Source of the DNA: Porpolomopsis calyptriformis | Taxonomy: Eukaryota; Basidiomycota; Agaricomycetes; Agaricales; Hygrophoraceae | NCBI GenBank assembly: GCA_951640195.1 | Contig: OX621174.1 | Span: forward strand, 1,550,001 to 1,614,000 | DNA: 64,000 bases | Direction: 5' to 3' | In this document: piece by piece, positions 21,201 through 33,001 of the stretch | Position numbering within the stretch: the first letter of the stretch is position 1 | Layout: every line of letters begins with the position of its first letter | Position numbers and translations under genes: made by a program | Notes under the pieces: generated by a model | The model's input: the letters and a program-made list of their open reading frames with translations, nothing else | Databases searched by the model: none | Told to the model about the DNA's origin: nothing

Positions 21201-24090
21201 TCAGCAAATCGGGCGTGTCCTAAGGACGCCCGTAATGGCTATCGAACTGCATGTGGTATCTAACCGAGACCGCGTGGCTCACCAACTGTTTGATCTTTGG
21301 TTTGAGCAGTGAGTGTCAATTAGCTACCATCATACTCCAAAATTGACCCCTACTGATATGAAAGTGTTCCGACGGAAGCCTACATTAAACGTTCGGCACG
21401 CGAAATTGTTTCTTACGAGCGGAACACTATCAAGGGCGTAGACTGGCATCTGCATCCTGACTGGCTGAAGGCTATCTTCGACCCAGAACCCGATAGAGAA
21501 ACCTTACAAAAAATGCTCTCCGAGCTGACGCATGACCAATGCGACATCGTTATGGAATTTGCTTTGGAGTATAATGCTGAAAAAGAGCTCTTCTCTACCT
21601 TCTATGAATTTATGCATCCTCCAATTCCTCGAAAAATAGTCATCAAATGGATCGAAAAGGAACCGCAACTGGTATTCGTGTTGCTGAAAACATTCCCTCC
21701 AGACGAGTCCGGTTGCCTTCAGGAAGAGATCGCCCCTCTTTCTAAAAACATTGTCAGAAGCATTATATGCTCTGCTAATAAACTAGGCATCGCGACTCTG
21801 GTTGCCTTGGAAAAGATGGCAGGGACCATTGCCCGGATTCCCGTGGAACAATATTTCGAACTGCTCACCCTTACCTCTCTCTCCGTTCGTGCACAGCAAA
21901 TGGTCCAGGAAATTCTCTTGGTTCTAAACGAATGTCGTGACAAAGTTATAGCTGAATCCGATGCTTCACGTTACACGCACAAACACGCGTTGGCCGTTGC
22001 GTTTGATCTTGCTGAAGAAGCCGCTAGCGAATCTCCTTGCGATGAAGATGGGAAGCCAAAGAAACAAAGGACAGCCCCTGCCAGTATCAAGCTTATTCCT
22101 CACCCTGACAAGCCGAGTCACGTCAAGGGCCTCGTCCGCATCGACTTAGGTGCTACCCTCGTCTGCACACACACATCCGTTTACGGGCCGCGTCTAAACC
22201 CGAAAAAGAATGGATAGAGGCTCCAATCATGGACGGTATTGTCATTCAAGCCATGAAGGGAGAAATTTTGATTGAACTTCTGCATCCACCCCCTCCCGAA
22301 ATGTCTCGCATGGACTGGAACATGTACAATGCAGGAATTATCGGTACATAATCCAGCTTTTGAGGTGGAATAACCATTGATATTTACCGATGATAGCTAA
22401 TTCACAAGCAATGATGGACGCGCTTTTACGACTTCGGCAGGACGGTGAATCTTGCTGTCGCTTCCATGATCTTATTACGGATCAACCAAGTCACGATCAA
22501 GTCGCTTCTTTGAACTCGTCACCAGCCGAGGACGAGTCGCTCGACGCAGAAATGCATTTAAATCCCAGTCAAAGGGAAGCTGTGCGCTCTTGCGAAGCAT
22601 CATTGTCACTGATTTGGGGACCACCTGGTTTGTTATTACTTGGTGAAATTTGATCCTTGAACACTGATCTGTTTCCTCGAGACAGGCACAGGAAAGACCG
22701 AAACTGTTGTCTATATTCTTCGTAGAATTGTACGGTCTGCAACCGATGATACCAAAATCCTCATGACAGCGTCAACTCACAATGGCAATAGATTCATCTT
22801 TTTACCACATTCGCACCACACTGATGTGACAATAATCTCCTTCAGCCGTCGACAATGTTTTGAAACGATTCCTTCTCCTCAATGAAAAAGAGAAACTACT
22901 GCGAGAAGAGCAGATTTTGCGTGTGGCGACAGACCAATCCAAAGTCGACAAGTCTCTCCAGCAGTTCACAATCGATGCAAGGGTTGGTGGAGATATGAAT
23001 GAAAATAACCAGCTTTTCAAAAAAGCTCTCGAAAGAGTCAACGCGGCATCAATCGTATTTACCACATGCGCGGGATCTGGTCTAGGGATCCTGCGCAAAG
23101 TAGACTTCGACATCGTTCTGATCGACGAAGCATCTCAGATCACCGAACCTTGTGCTTTGATACCGTGAGTTTTTTTTCGTGCCTGACTAACAATTTTTGT
23201 TAATGCTGAGGTTGTCTCACCAGCCTTGTGAAAGGCTGTCAACGTGCAGTCGTGGTTGGTGACCAGTAAGCCATCTTTCCAGCCACCAGAGCGTTACCCA
23301 ACGTGTGAACAGTGTGCAACTCCGGCCCACCGTCCGCGAAATGGGAAAGGCATTAGAATATGATGTCTCCCTTCTAGAACGACTGTATACTAACAAGAAA
23401 TCTGGGATGCGTCGCACAATGTTGAATGTAGGTTTCACACTGTTACCACAGTGTCAACATGCCTTTGATTCAAATTTGTCTTGTCAGATTCAATACCGCT
23501 TTCCGAAAGAACTTGCTAGCTTTCCATCTCGGGAATTTTACGAGGGTAAACTTCAAACCGGTATCCAAAACAGCGCGGAAGTGTTAGGACCACTCACACA
23601 GTCGAGTTTCCCATGGCCGAAGGAAGATGGCTTGGTTATCCCAACCGTATTTATCCAATGTTCATCTGAAGAGGATATGGGTGGTCGATCAAAAAGTAAC
23701 AGCGGCCAGGCAGAATTGATCCGCGACATTATACCTATGCTCTCCGACGAAAGCGCTCGAACCTCTTTTAAAATCACGGTCTTGACACCCTATACTAAAC
23801 AACTCAAACTACTTCAAAGCACGGTGCCATCTGGGGTTGATTGTTTCACCATCGACTCCTTCCAAGGAAGGGAGTCGGACATTATCATCTTTTCCACCGT
23901 CCGATGCAATATTACTGGGGACCTCGGGTTTGTCGAAGACGCCAGAAGGCTGAACGTGATGTGGACTCGGGCCAAAGTTGCTTTGATCATCGTTGGAGAT
24001 CGAAGTACCATGACTGGAACGAGTGCACAATGGAAACGGTCAATCGAATCATGCACAGAAGTTAAGATAGAACCACCTCCACGCCCCTGA
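18221..24090 (+). CDS. RNA-dependent RNA polymerase fused to SF1 (Upf1/Hrr1-like) helicase, one frameshift
   Basis: Sixteen exons: 18221-18571, 18636-18741, 18800-19013, 19075-19658, 19712-19843, 19902-20043, 20097-20808, 20859-21155, 21205-21308, 21365-22343, 22397-22627, 22686-22784, 22846-23164, 23224-23265, 23313-23427, 23488-24090. All phases agree except exon 10, one base short near 22160. With it the product would be 1676 aa. The RdRP half has SDGCGLISKRL, RNRRYTPCV, YKGVLMLHP and the catalytic SGGDLDGD (about residue 460, split by an intron). The helicase half has GPPGTGKT (about 1283), LIDEASQ, GDHVQLRPTV, QYRFPKE, DSFQGRE and LNVMWTRAK. RdRPs of this type make dsRNA for Dicer; Hrr1/SAD-3 helicases act with them. 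The N terminus is shorter than usual. The intron at 22785-22845 is GC-AG. The first ATG is at 18221. Confidence 0.88.
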
Positions 24091-24218
24091 ACCCTTAAAC
24101 GCTCTGGTTATTGCGGATGTTATTTATTTGCTGTAATTCGCACTGTACAAACTTCAAGTGTAACTCATACTGAAGCGGAGAGAATGAGTACAACCAACGC
24201 AGTATAAAATAAAGACCT

Positions 24219-27200
24219 TCAAGGATTCATCTTCAGCCCGTCACTCACAGTCGCTTCCTTCTCTGTGGCTGCTTCATAATTCCGTGCCTGTAACCGACGG
24301 AGATCGGCGAGATTCTCTGCCGTCTTTCGTGTGTCTGGGTGACCGCCCCCAAGACGGTTCTCTTGACCAGCTAAGGTCTGTTCGCAAAGCGCAGTCGCCG
24401 TATCATATTGTCCTTGAGACTGATAAACACGTGCAAGATGGTGCATTGAGTTGAGTGTCGCTGGGTGACCAGCCCCTAGACGCTCCGTCCTTCCAGCCAC
24501 TGCGCGCTTAAGCAATTCCGCTGCCTCGTTATACCGTTCCTGTGACAAATAAACAAGTCCGAGGTTGTTTATTGATTCAAGCGTATCTGGATGATCAGCC
24601 ACCAAATGCCGTTCTCTGCCGGCCAATACTCGCTTTTGCAGACTCTCCGCCTCATCATACCGTCCTTTCCCCCACCACAGAAGTGAGAGATTGTTCACAG
24701 AGTCGAGCGTGCGAGGATGGTCGAGCCCAAGATACTTCTCCCTGGTGGTTAACACCTGCTGCTGTAATGCCTCTGCTTCGTCGTACCGTCCCTGCGACCG
24801 GTAAAGACGTGCGATGTTGCTCATCGACAAGAAGGTGTCTGGGTGATCGAATCCTAGAACTTTCCTCCTACCGGTTAAAGCCTTCTCGTGTAGTTCCTCT
24901 GCCTCCTTGTACCGTCCCTGTGACCAATATACAAGTCCGAGGTTGTTCAATGAATTGAGCGTGGTCGGGTGGTCAGATCCTAGATCTCGATCCCTGTCGG
25001 CTAATACTTGACTTTGTAATGCTTCCGCTTCCTCGTACCGTCCTTCCCACCAATACAAAAGTCCAAGGTCCTTCATCGACTCGAGTATGTCGGGATGACC
25101 AGCCCTCAGATGCTTCTCCCTGCCAGATAGCACGAACCTGTGCAGTTCCTTCGCCGCGTTATACGACCCTTTCCACTGATACACAACCGCAAGGCCAAAT
25201 CCCGACATCAGGGTGTCAGGGTGTTCGGTTCCTAGATACTTCTTCCTACCAGCCAATGTACGCTTATAGAGCATCTCGGCCTCGTCATACCGTCCTTGCG
25301 AAGAATAAATATGTGCGAGGGCGTTCACTGAGGCAAGCGTGTCGAGATGATCAGGTCCCAGCAGCTTCTCTCTCACTTCAAGTGGCTGTTCGCACAGCTT
25401 CTCGGCCTCATGCCATCGCCCTCGGCTTTCCAAATAGCTTCCAATCTTGGTCATGGCCTCACATAGTTCGGCGTTCATGCCGTATGCGTCGTTCCATGCT
25501 CGATTTAAGGATCGAAAGTGTGGTATGAACTTCTCGCATTCAGCCCACGACCGTGGCGATTGGTGATCTTCGATGTGTTGGAAGGCGTGATAGATAAGTG
25601 AGATGGATAATTGGAACCACTCTCGATGTGTTTCCTTTGGCTTCACAGATTCATGTGCCATGAATTGGATCAGATCATGAATCCATAATGAAGGGTCTCC
25701 GCTATTAGATCGACGTTCGACAAGAGATAAGTCGTGGAGTTTTTGTATGGCGTTCTGAAATAGGATGGGCGAGAGGATGAGAGAAACCAATGATTGGAAT
25801 TCTGAATATATGGGCGAGGTTGGGTGGATATCGGTTTGGCTTTTCGTGCGGCGAACTTTGGGCCGTGGTTTCGAGCTCAACTTTTGAAGGAAGGTAGGCT
25901 TGGGTAATGATTGTGGGGATAACGGAGAGGATAGAGAGGCAGAGTTGGATGTTGAAAGGGCTGAAGTTAGTGGCAACGGCTCCTCCCGTGCGGCCCCTTT
26001 AGTGATCATTTCCAACGGTATATGTTCCGGGTCAAGGAAGGAAAGAAACTTTAGAAGATTGCGAGATTCCCCATCCAACTGGCCGAATTGGTTGTTGAAT
26101 ATGGCTGCTACCGACCGCTCCTCGTAAGGAGTTTGTTTATTCTCCCATCGGATCGCCTGTTGGGTATACAAGCATTTGAGTTTAATCAAAGGATTAGAGA
26201 TATGACCTTACGTTTATTTTATGTTCATTGTTGTTGTACAACTCAAGCATTTTATCGATAGTGGTACCCGTTTGTTTCATGTATGATCCAGCGTGAACGA
26301 CGGCAAGAGGCAGAAGACCAACGCATTTCACTAATTCTTCAGCCTGGCTCAAAATCACGTCTTTCGAATCGATACCCGCATCTTTCAGAAGAAGGTTCGC
26401 CATCTCCGGTAGCTCAAGGTTCGTAAGTTCGAGTATCGGATACTGTTCTCCCGCAGCGCTCACCAGAGCCTCAGCAACTCCAATGGTCCGTGTGGTGCAT
26501 AGGATATTACCTCGTTGATTGCTGCGAGGCAGATGCGAGCGAAGAAAGTCTAGGACATTACTGTGAACGTTATCAAGGATGAGAAGCCAATCCTCATCTC
26601 CACACCCTTCCAACCAAAGTCTTGCGGACGTTACTTTTGTATAATCCTCTTGAAGGTAGCGATGGCGATGGTCGACAAGGTCAAGAATTTTGGTGAACCC
26701 TTGACACAGTTTGTCGATGCTGGTAGCCGACGCCCAGAAGATGTGCGAGTACTGGTGCTGATCGAATGATATTTTTGCGTACTGCAACAATAACTGCGTT
26801 TTCCCTATCCCCGGCATGCCGTAAATAGCGCAACGGCTTGGTAAATCTCCACGGTGATTGCCCAACGCCTCCGTGAAAGCATTCAAATCTTTTTGTCGCC
26901 CGGTAAAATGAACTGAGAGGCGATCGACAGGAGCATCATTAATGCCTCGTGGCGGTCCTGATTTATTGGCATTCTCTTGATCTAGGATACAAGCGCAAAA
27001 TGATCAGAAGGGACCTACAAACAAAATGCGAACAGGATGGCAGGCGGCCGTCCTTCATTTCAGCATCTTCTGTCGAAGATACGTCTCGCTGGGGACTTAT
27101 CGCCTCAGAGAAGAGACGATATCGTCCCATTGAAAACGACTTAATACCGAATTCACTGACCTGGCACTTGCGCGGTAGGAACATCGTAGTGGTTAACGAC

Positions 27201-27278
27201 GGTTGACTGATTGATAGTGATTTGGTCACCCCCGGGCGAATTGAATATACTGTCTTTTACGTGAACGTTGCTAGACAT
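24219..27278 (-). CDS. NB-ARC NTPase with tetratricopeptide repeats (NLR-like, TPR_12 type)
   Basis: Three exons (27278-27161, 26981-26212, 26156-24219) give 941 aa. The N terminus (MSSNVHVKDSIFNSPGG...) is short and lacks a recognised effector domain. NB-ARC follows, with P-loop GMPGIGKTQLLL (about residue 90), Walker B LLILDNV, a TTRT sensor-like motif and GLLPLAV (GxP). After a Ser/Pro-rich linker and a winged-helix-like region come about ten 42-residue TPRs of the kinesin-light-chain/TPR_12 kind (GRYDEAE.L...L..R...LG.DHPDTL.S). Such STAND proteins act in fungal non-self recognition and programmed cell death; the trigger here is unknown. It is convergent with the RdRP-helicase gene, with 128 bp between stops. 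It appears intact; recent repeat homogenisation is suggested by near-identical repeats. Confidence 0.9.
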
Positions 27279-27755
27279 GAGGAAGATGATAAAGCGATGA
27301 AGTGATAAGCGCCCAAACCAACCTTTTCGGATAAATCTGTCTGCAGAATTCAGAGGAATGCCTCATTCGACTGTACTCGGCGATGCAAATCGGCGATTGC
27401 CATAAATAACACACGGTGGTCAGGGTACCAGGTTGAGGACGAGGGGAAGCAGTCGCCACGAATCTAGAAAGTTCACCAGCTTGATGCTTGAGATACGAAG
27501 ACGATTACAGTTCATCGTGAGCGATTTCAGTTGCTTGTTGATGACTGGTCCGGGCACAAGCTCAGAGGATGTTGAAATCGGGAGCATTACTACTGTACAA
27601 AGCACAGATTACACAAACGCGAGACCGCTACAGATCGAAAATCATAGTTGGACGATATTAGTACACTCAGTCAATTTACCACATCACCATCCATCATCAT
27701 CTGTGATCCTGGAAAAGACGAACGTCAGCATTACAACTCCATAGAAATATCAGAC
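27279..27755. other. Intergenic, presumed promoter of NB-ARC/TPR gene
   Basis: 477 bp between the NLR start and the VIT/vWA stop. No convincing ORF, repeat or TATA box was recognised. Confidence 0.4.
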
Positions 27756-30700
27756 TTACTTATCAGGCCGTAAAGTCTCCCTCGCCAGGTCCTCCAGTAT
27801 CTTTATGTCCGTGTCGCTGATCTCAGTCAGACCTCGCATCCATGCCCTCGCTTTCTCCACAACCAATCCCCAGGTACTCCTTTCCCCTGCTAACTTGGTT
27901 TCCAATAGCGTAATAGCGAGTACTGTGGCCCAGAGCCTCCCTCTGCGTTCTTTACCCAGACCAACCTCATCGGGCCAAAAGGCCTCAAGTGTCGTCTCCA
28001 AAGTCAACATATCGATACCAAGCACCACGACGAGTGCAGGCCCAAGCACGAAGGAGCCTTCAAATGTCTGCATATCGATGAGAGCCTTGGTTCTCAGTGA
28101 TAGCAGCTGTTCCCCCGTGTCGGATGAAAGTCGAGCAGCAGGGGGAAGGCTTAAGGGTGAATACGTTATGGAAATATCAGGCGTGCTGTATTCATCATCC
28201 ACGGACTTCCATCCAGAGGTCTGGAGATGTACAGAATGCAGGAAGTCAGCCATTTTAATTATTGCTGACTCAATAGTTCTTGGGCGACACTCACCTCCGA
28301 AGTTGCCTGCAAACTTGAGTATTTGGACGCTGCCGATAAGGCGATTTCATTCTTATCAGGATCTCCGAAAGGATCAGAATATGAGGGGAAATCGGTGGAA
28401 GGGTCCTTGTCTGTCACCTGGTCGGAAGAGGGAATTTCCCTCCACCTTAATGAAAGGGGTGGCGTGGTTCTGATTGAATCATGCGATTCACCATGTTCAG
28501 AAGAAACTGGACTTTTAGAAACGAGGGAATATTCCATCCTGGTATCTTTGAAAGAGGGTGGGGTGACGTCCGATGTATCAATCTGAGGCTTCATATAGGC
28601 GGTATGCCCCTTTTTTGCTTTCTCGGGAGACAATGCATCTTTCACCGAAGCCATCGAAAAAGAGGATTTCTTGAAATATTTATTTCCGGCACCCTTTCCA
28701 TGTCGCCGTTCACCCTCCATTGAACCTGAGGATAGCTTGGAATAGAGGGAGGATTTCTCGGGGTAACTTAGCGGCGGTGGCGGCGGTGCGAATGCCATCA
28801 TGACAGGCACAGAAGAGCGGTTATAAGCTGCGGAAGAGCCTTCTCGAAGCTTAGACACCACTTGTTGGAACAGAAAATGAGAGCCAAGCTCACCTGCATT
28901 CGGGGATGCTCCGCTATTCAAGTCATCACTATTGATGAACTCGTAAGTCTCTTCGTCATCCAGTTCTGTCTGGGGCTCGGCATTCGGGGGCTCACCCTCG
29001 GTGACCTCTGTCGCGTGGATGACTGCCAAAAAACTCGTCCATTTACTTGCGAGGCCGTATTTCAAGCCAACTCGTACTCCCTCTCGTTTCACCCACTCGT
29101 TGAATCTATCAGGTTGTGACACCCTGCAGACGCCATACTTTCCGCCGTGAAGATATCCAGTGCCCTCCTCGAGCTCTTGCAGGATCTTCCTTGCAGCAAG
29201 TTGATGGATAGTTTGTCCCGGTCTAGGCAACGATTGCACTGCTATCTCGAGCTGAAGCTCGTCACCTGATGGCGTTGTTCCGCGGAGGCATACCGATGAG
29301 GGGGGACTTACGTCTTCCGAGAGGATAACGTACACGGTAGAGCGGGCGAATGGGAAGAGAGAGGGCAGCTTGTAAGGTGCTTGAAGGACGCTTGGAACAA
29401 CGAAGTCCGGAGGCGGCAAAAAGTTTTGGGGAGGGTCAGTATCAGAGTTTGGGTCGAAGAGACTGATAAGGGTCGAAGGCCGGGAAACTGGGTACCTCCC
29501 AACCTCCTCGCCGGGCCTTCCTTCCCACTCCAGTCTGTAGTTGTCAACGTGAGCGCTCAAGGCCCCTCTAAGCATCCTTGCCACCTTACTCTCCATCCCC
29601 TCCGTTTCGTCCGAAATCAGCTGTGAGAATCCCCTACCCACTCTGGCTAGGCCATCAATGAGAGCATGGCTCACACCGTGGCCGATGCCCAAACTGAACA
29701 GACGCACATCCCCTTTCGCCGTCTCACCCTCCACATACTGGAATAGCTCCTCCGTGTTCCACACTTGTCCGTCAGTGAGCACCATGATCTCCAACATCAG
29801 AACCTTGAAGCGTTTCGCGATAGTAGAGCGTATCGCGGGCAACGGCTCCGTGCCTCCAAAGTTAGCTTCCATTCCATCGACGTGGGACTGGGCTTCCCGG
29901 AGGGTTTCTTCAGAGTAAGGCTTGGATGCGTTCCACAGGAATGAGTAAGTCGAGCCAAATGAGCATATGTTAAATCTGACACCGAGGGGGAGCGATTTGA
30001 GGAAAACGATCAAGGAGGATTTAAGCGGGGTCATGCGGCCACCCATGCTCCCCGAGCGATCGATGACAAATACAACCTCTGGCTTGGTGCCTTCTGGCAG
30101 CCTAAATTTGGGGACCAATGTGACCATGAGGGCCTTCGAGTTCGATTCGTGTCTTTCAAGCTGTGCACTCGGGGCGGAGAGGTCAGTACATTTAACAAGG
30201 AGGATGAAGTCTTTCCCGAGCTCCGTGTATGTTTGGGGTAGCGTAGCGAGCGCATGTTTTGGATCAAAAGTATCATCTGTTGCATCCCTGGTGTGTCCAC
30301 CAAGATGAACGGAGATCGGATGTGATGGTGACTGGGGATGACAATTGGCATAAAGAAGACTCAGTATTCATTGAAAGTATATACCTGCACAGACTTGATG
30401 TTGCTGGGCATGGTGACTTCGACAGAGATACTTATGGCTCTTGCGGTAGGGCTGACCTCACTCAACCGACTCGGGGGAATGCCATACCTCGGTGCGATGC
30501 CAGTTGGGATTGTGAACCTCAGACCATCGACCTCGGCGTCATGACTTAACGCCATGATGTACTCGATCTCGACCTTGACAGTCTCGCCCGGAGGAATGTT
30601 CCCGAGACTAGTGCCGAAAACATCAGGGGTATGCTGCTCGAGCAGACCGGCAGGCTCGAATCGTCCCACGGCTTGCTGGTACTTTATGCTGGCGTCTTCC

Positions 30701-30987
30701 TTCTCCTTCACGATGCCCTCTATAAGTCGGGTGCCTACGTAGCATCGGAAAGATACGATTGCGCAGGACTCGTATAAAGGGAAAGTATATTTTGCGTCTG
30801 CGATCGAGGACACATTGGAATGGTTGACAAAAGTCTGGGTAAGTGTGGTGCGAGATGCGGTGTTGTAGAGCTTAGTGACAGATGAAAGGGAAACCCGGGG
30901 AAGCCAGTGGGGACCAGAGTAATCAGTGGTGTTACCCGGAGATATGTAATAAATGCCAGCATATGGGGGGATGTTGTGGGGTGGCAT
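27756..30987 (-). CDS. VIT and von Willebrand factor A domain protein
   Basis: Three exons (30987-30385, 30331-28295, 28220-27756) sum to 1035 codons. Residues 1-200 form a VIT (vault inter-alpha-trypsin) domain (e.g. FVNHSNVSSIADAKYTFPLYE, shortened here). A vWA domain follows, with an intact MIDAS: VIDRSGSMGG, a later GGTEPL and LTDGQV. The central region ends with a low-complexity Ser/Pro stretch (FAPPPPPLSY). The last exon carries a conserved helical tail seen in fungal VIT/vWA proteins (FEGSF...W). The apparent stop at 28259-28261 falls inside intron 2, whose donor is GTGAGT and whose acceptor is CTCCAG. The role is unknown; MIDAS domains bind protein ligands through a metal ion. Head-to-tail with the NB-ARC gene on the minus strand. 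Confidence 0.88.
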
Positions 30988-31538
30988 CAGTGGAGTTGGA
31001 CTAGGTTCACAGGCTGGCGTGGCCCATTAGTATTTAGGGCGCCTGCGTGAGCGCCTTGTGATCCCCTGACCACCGCCTGTGGGGCAGTTCATCATGAGTT
31101 ACTGCGGACTCAGTCACGGACCCGATGAAGGTGAAGTAGATCGGTGAACCCTGCAATGAAGGTATGTACTGTACTTTGCCTCGACAGAAACGGTCTCAAC
31201 AAAGTTCAGAGTTTTGGAGCTTACCTTGATGGGTCTCCACGACACTTGATCACATGAAAAGGCCCGGTCATCTCGTAACCAATGATTTCGACCCAAACAA
31301 GATGCAACTAGGGCAACCCTTCCGATGGATTATATCCGAAACGGACCACCTCGAAAGCAAACCAGTGATGCCGGTCAATCACATTGCTACCACACCATGC
31401 TATAAAACTGATGTTTGCCAAGGGCGACCCCAAGGTCGATCCTTTTTGCTGTCTTACACCATTGACATTCCCTGAGCCCGGTGCTCCCTATCCTTTCTTT
31501 ATCTCGCATACTTCATCTCCAAGTTCATACGTTTAACA
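30988..31538. promoter_or_regulatory. Shared upstream region of divergent VIT/vWA and CBM19-like genes
   Basis: 551 bp with no supported ORF. TATAAAAC at about 31401-31408 lies 138 bp before the secreted-protein ATG and is a plausible TATA box for it. Confidence 0.4.
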
Positions 31539-32872
31539 ATGGTTCAAATCCGTGCAATCGCTCTCGCCGCTGTTGGTCTTCAGATCGTTTCGGCAGCCCC
31601 TTTGGAAAAGCGGATAGACCAAATCATCTCTGATTCGACGAAGCTTTGGCAGGCGGCCTGTGTAAGTTTTACCCCCTTCGATTATCATCTCAGTTCTAAT
31701 CGGGTACGATTCAAACAGACTAAGGCTGGTGGTGGCAGTCAATGTGGAACCATTTCACAGACGGCATTCACAACGTTGTTGGCGGCTGGTGGAAACTGTG
31801 ACCAGCAGAATGCCGCTGATTCTATGGTCTCCCTCGCGAAAACGTTGAATAATGATCCCGACATGATCAGGCTGGCTCAGATATTTGTTCAACAACCTCG
31901 AAATGCGGTATGCCTTCATAATCTCAAGTGTACCTGGGTAGCTCACGAGTTTTTATTCAGCCTGACAGTCTTTCCGTTCCATACTGCCAGACTGCACCGA
32001 AAAACGCAGAACTCAATGGTTTCTTCCATTGTGAATTTTCCGGTGTTAATCTAGCCGTGTTCAGTGGCGACCAAACTGGCAACGTTCCGCTCGGACTCAC
32101 GGCTGTGACGCCTCCTGGTTCCTGCCCGGCTAATCCATCTGGACCCGTTGCTGATGGCGTGCAACTTGATACTCTCGTAACAAGTCCCGGAACACCGTAA
32201 GAGCCCACGTGTATCCTTTGTAACCGAGATGCTGATATTTGTCATTCACAGCGCTACCGGTTCTGGTGCTGCTGCTGCTGGTGCTGCTGCTCCCCCGGCT
32301 TCCTCTGCGGCTACCAGTTCTGCTGCTGCTGCTGTTGCTGCTTCCTCTGCGGCTACCGGTTCTGGTGCTGCTGCTTCCTCGGTTTCCCCTGCCGCTTCTG
32401 CCGCCACAGCTTCTGCTTCACCAGCGGCCGCCCCTCCCGTGCCCAATGCTAGCGCTGGGTTTGCAACCGGTGGGTATCTAATTTACGCTTTTACCCTTGC
32501 CAGCTGCTACATCTTGCGCTCTCCACAGCTAATGGCAAAGCGGCTCAGGCCTTGAATCTCAAATTCCAGTCGCTAACGGCGTCCTCACCTTGCACTGCTG
32601 GGGAGCAAGCATGTGTCACTGGGGACTTCGCTCAATGCGTTGGTGGCAAGTTTTCTTTGACTCCATGCGCCGGTGGACTTCAATGCTTTGCTCTTCCCCT
32701 CGTGAACTCTCCTGGGACAGTATGTCATATTTGAAAGCCGCATATCAACTCGCCGATACTGAAAAAAAATTGTGTTCTTATCAAACAGTCCATCACCTGC
32801 GACACAGCGGCTAACGCTGCTCAACGCATTGCTGCTACCAATAACCCTGGTGGAGTCACAGGGTCGGCATGA
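31539..32872 (+). CDS. Secreted protein with Ala/Ser-rich linker and CBM19-like domain
   Basis: Six exons (31539-31661, 31719-31907, 31961-32196, 32252-32469, 32529-32719, 32789-32872) give 346 aa. The N terminus (MVQIRAIALAAVGLQIVSAAPLEKR, split here by its signal cleavage near APL) is a signal peptide followed by a KR Kex2-type site. The middle is a roughly 65-residue Ala/Ser/Pro low-complexity linker encoded by exon 4. The C terminus has the CTAGEQACVTG...FAQCVGGKF...PCAGGLQCFALP cysteine pattern of the CBM19 chitin-binding module as found in basidiomycete secreted proteins. Probably a cell-wall-associated or secreted chitin-binding protein. The catalytic role of the N-terminal domain, if any, is not recognised. 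The linker's GCT repeats make length polymorphism likely. Confidence 0.85.
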
Positions 32873-33001
32873 GCCTGAGGCGGTAATCTGCGTCACATAA
32901 TATAGTTTCGTAAAGAATTCGGTGTTGATAGAGAAATTTTACTTGCTATAAGCACAATGGCAACATCGTTGGGGAGGGTTATTTTTCAGGGCTACTAATT
33001 C

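Noticed and set aside
22200..22400. Two separate genes: an RdRP ending at the TAG near 22216 and a helicase gene starting at 22390
   Set aside because: The frame just downstream of the shift continues helicase-barrel residues with no room for a promoter or start, and all flanking introns keep one common phase. A single missing base explains everything more simply.
24542..25528. Plus-strand ORFs across the TPR array
   Set aside because: Repeated shadow frames caused by the regular 126 bp repeat on the minus strand.
28220..28300. Two genes, 28259-30127 and 27756-28253, instead of one VIT/vWA gene
   Set aside because: The stop and the second ATG both fall inside a well-formed 74 bp intron, and the downstream exon is the usual C-terminal tail of the family.
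32246..32446. Minus-strand Ala/Glu-rich ORF
   Set aside because: Mirror of the GCT-repeat linker exon of the secreted CBM19-like protein.
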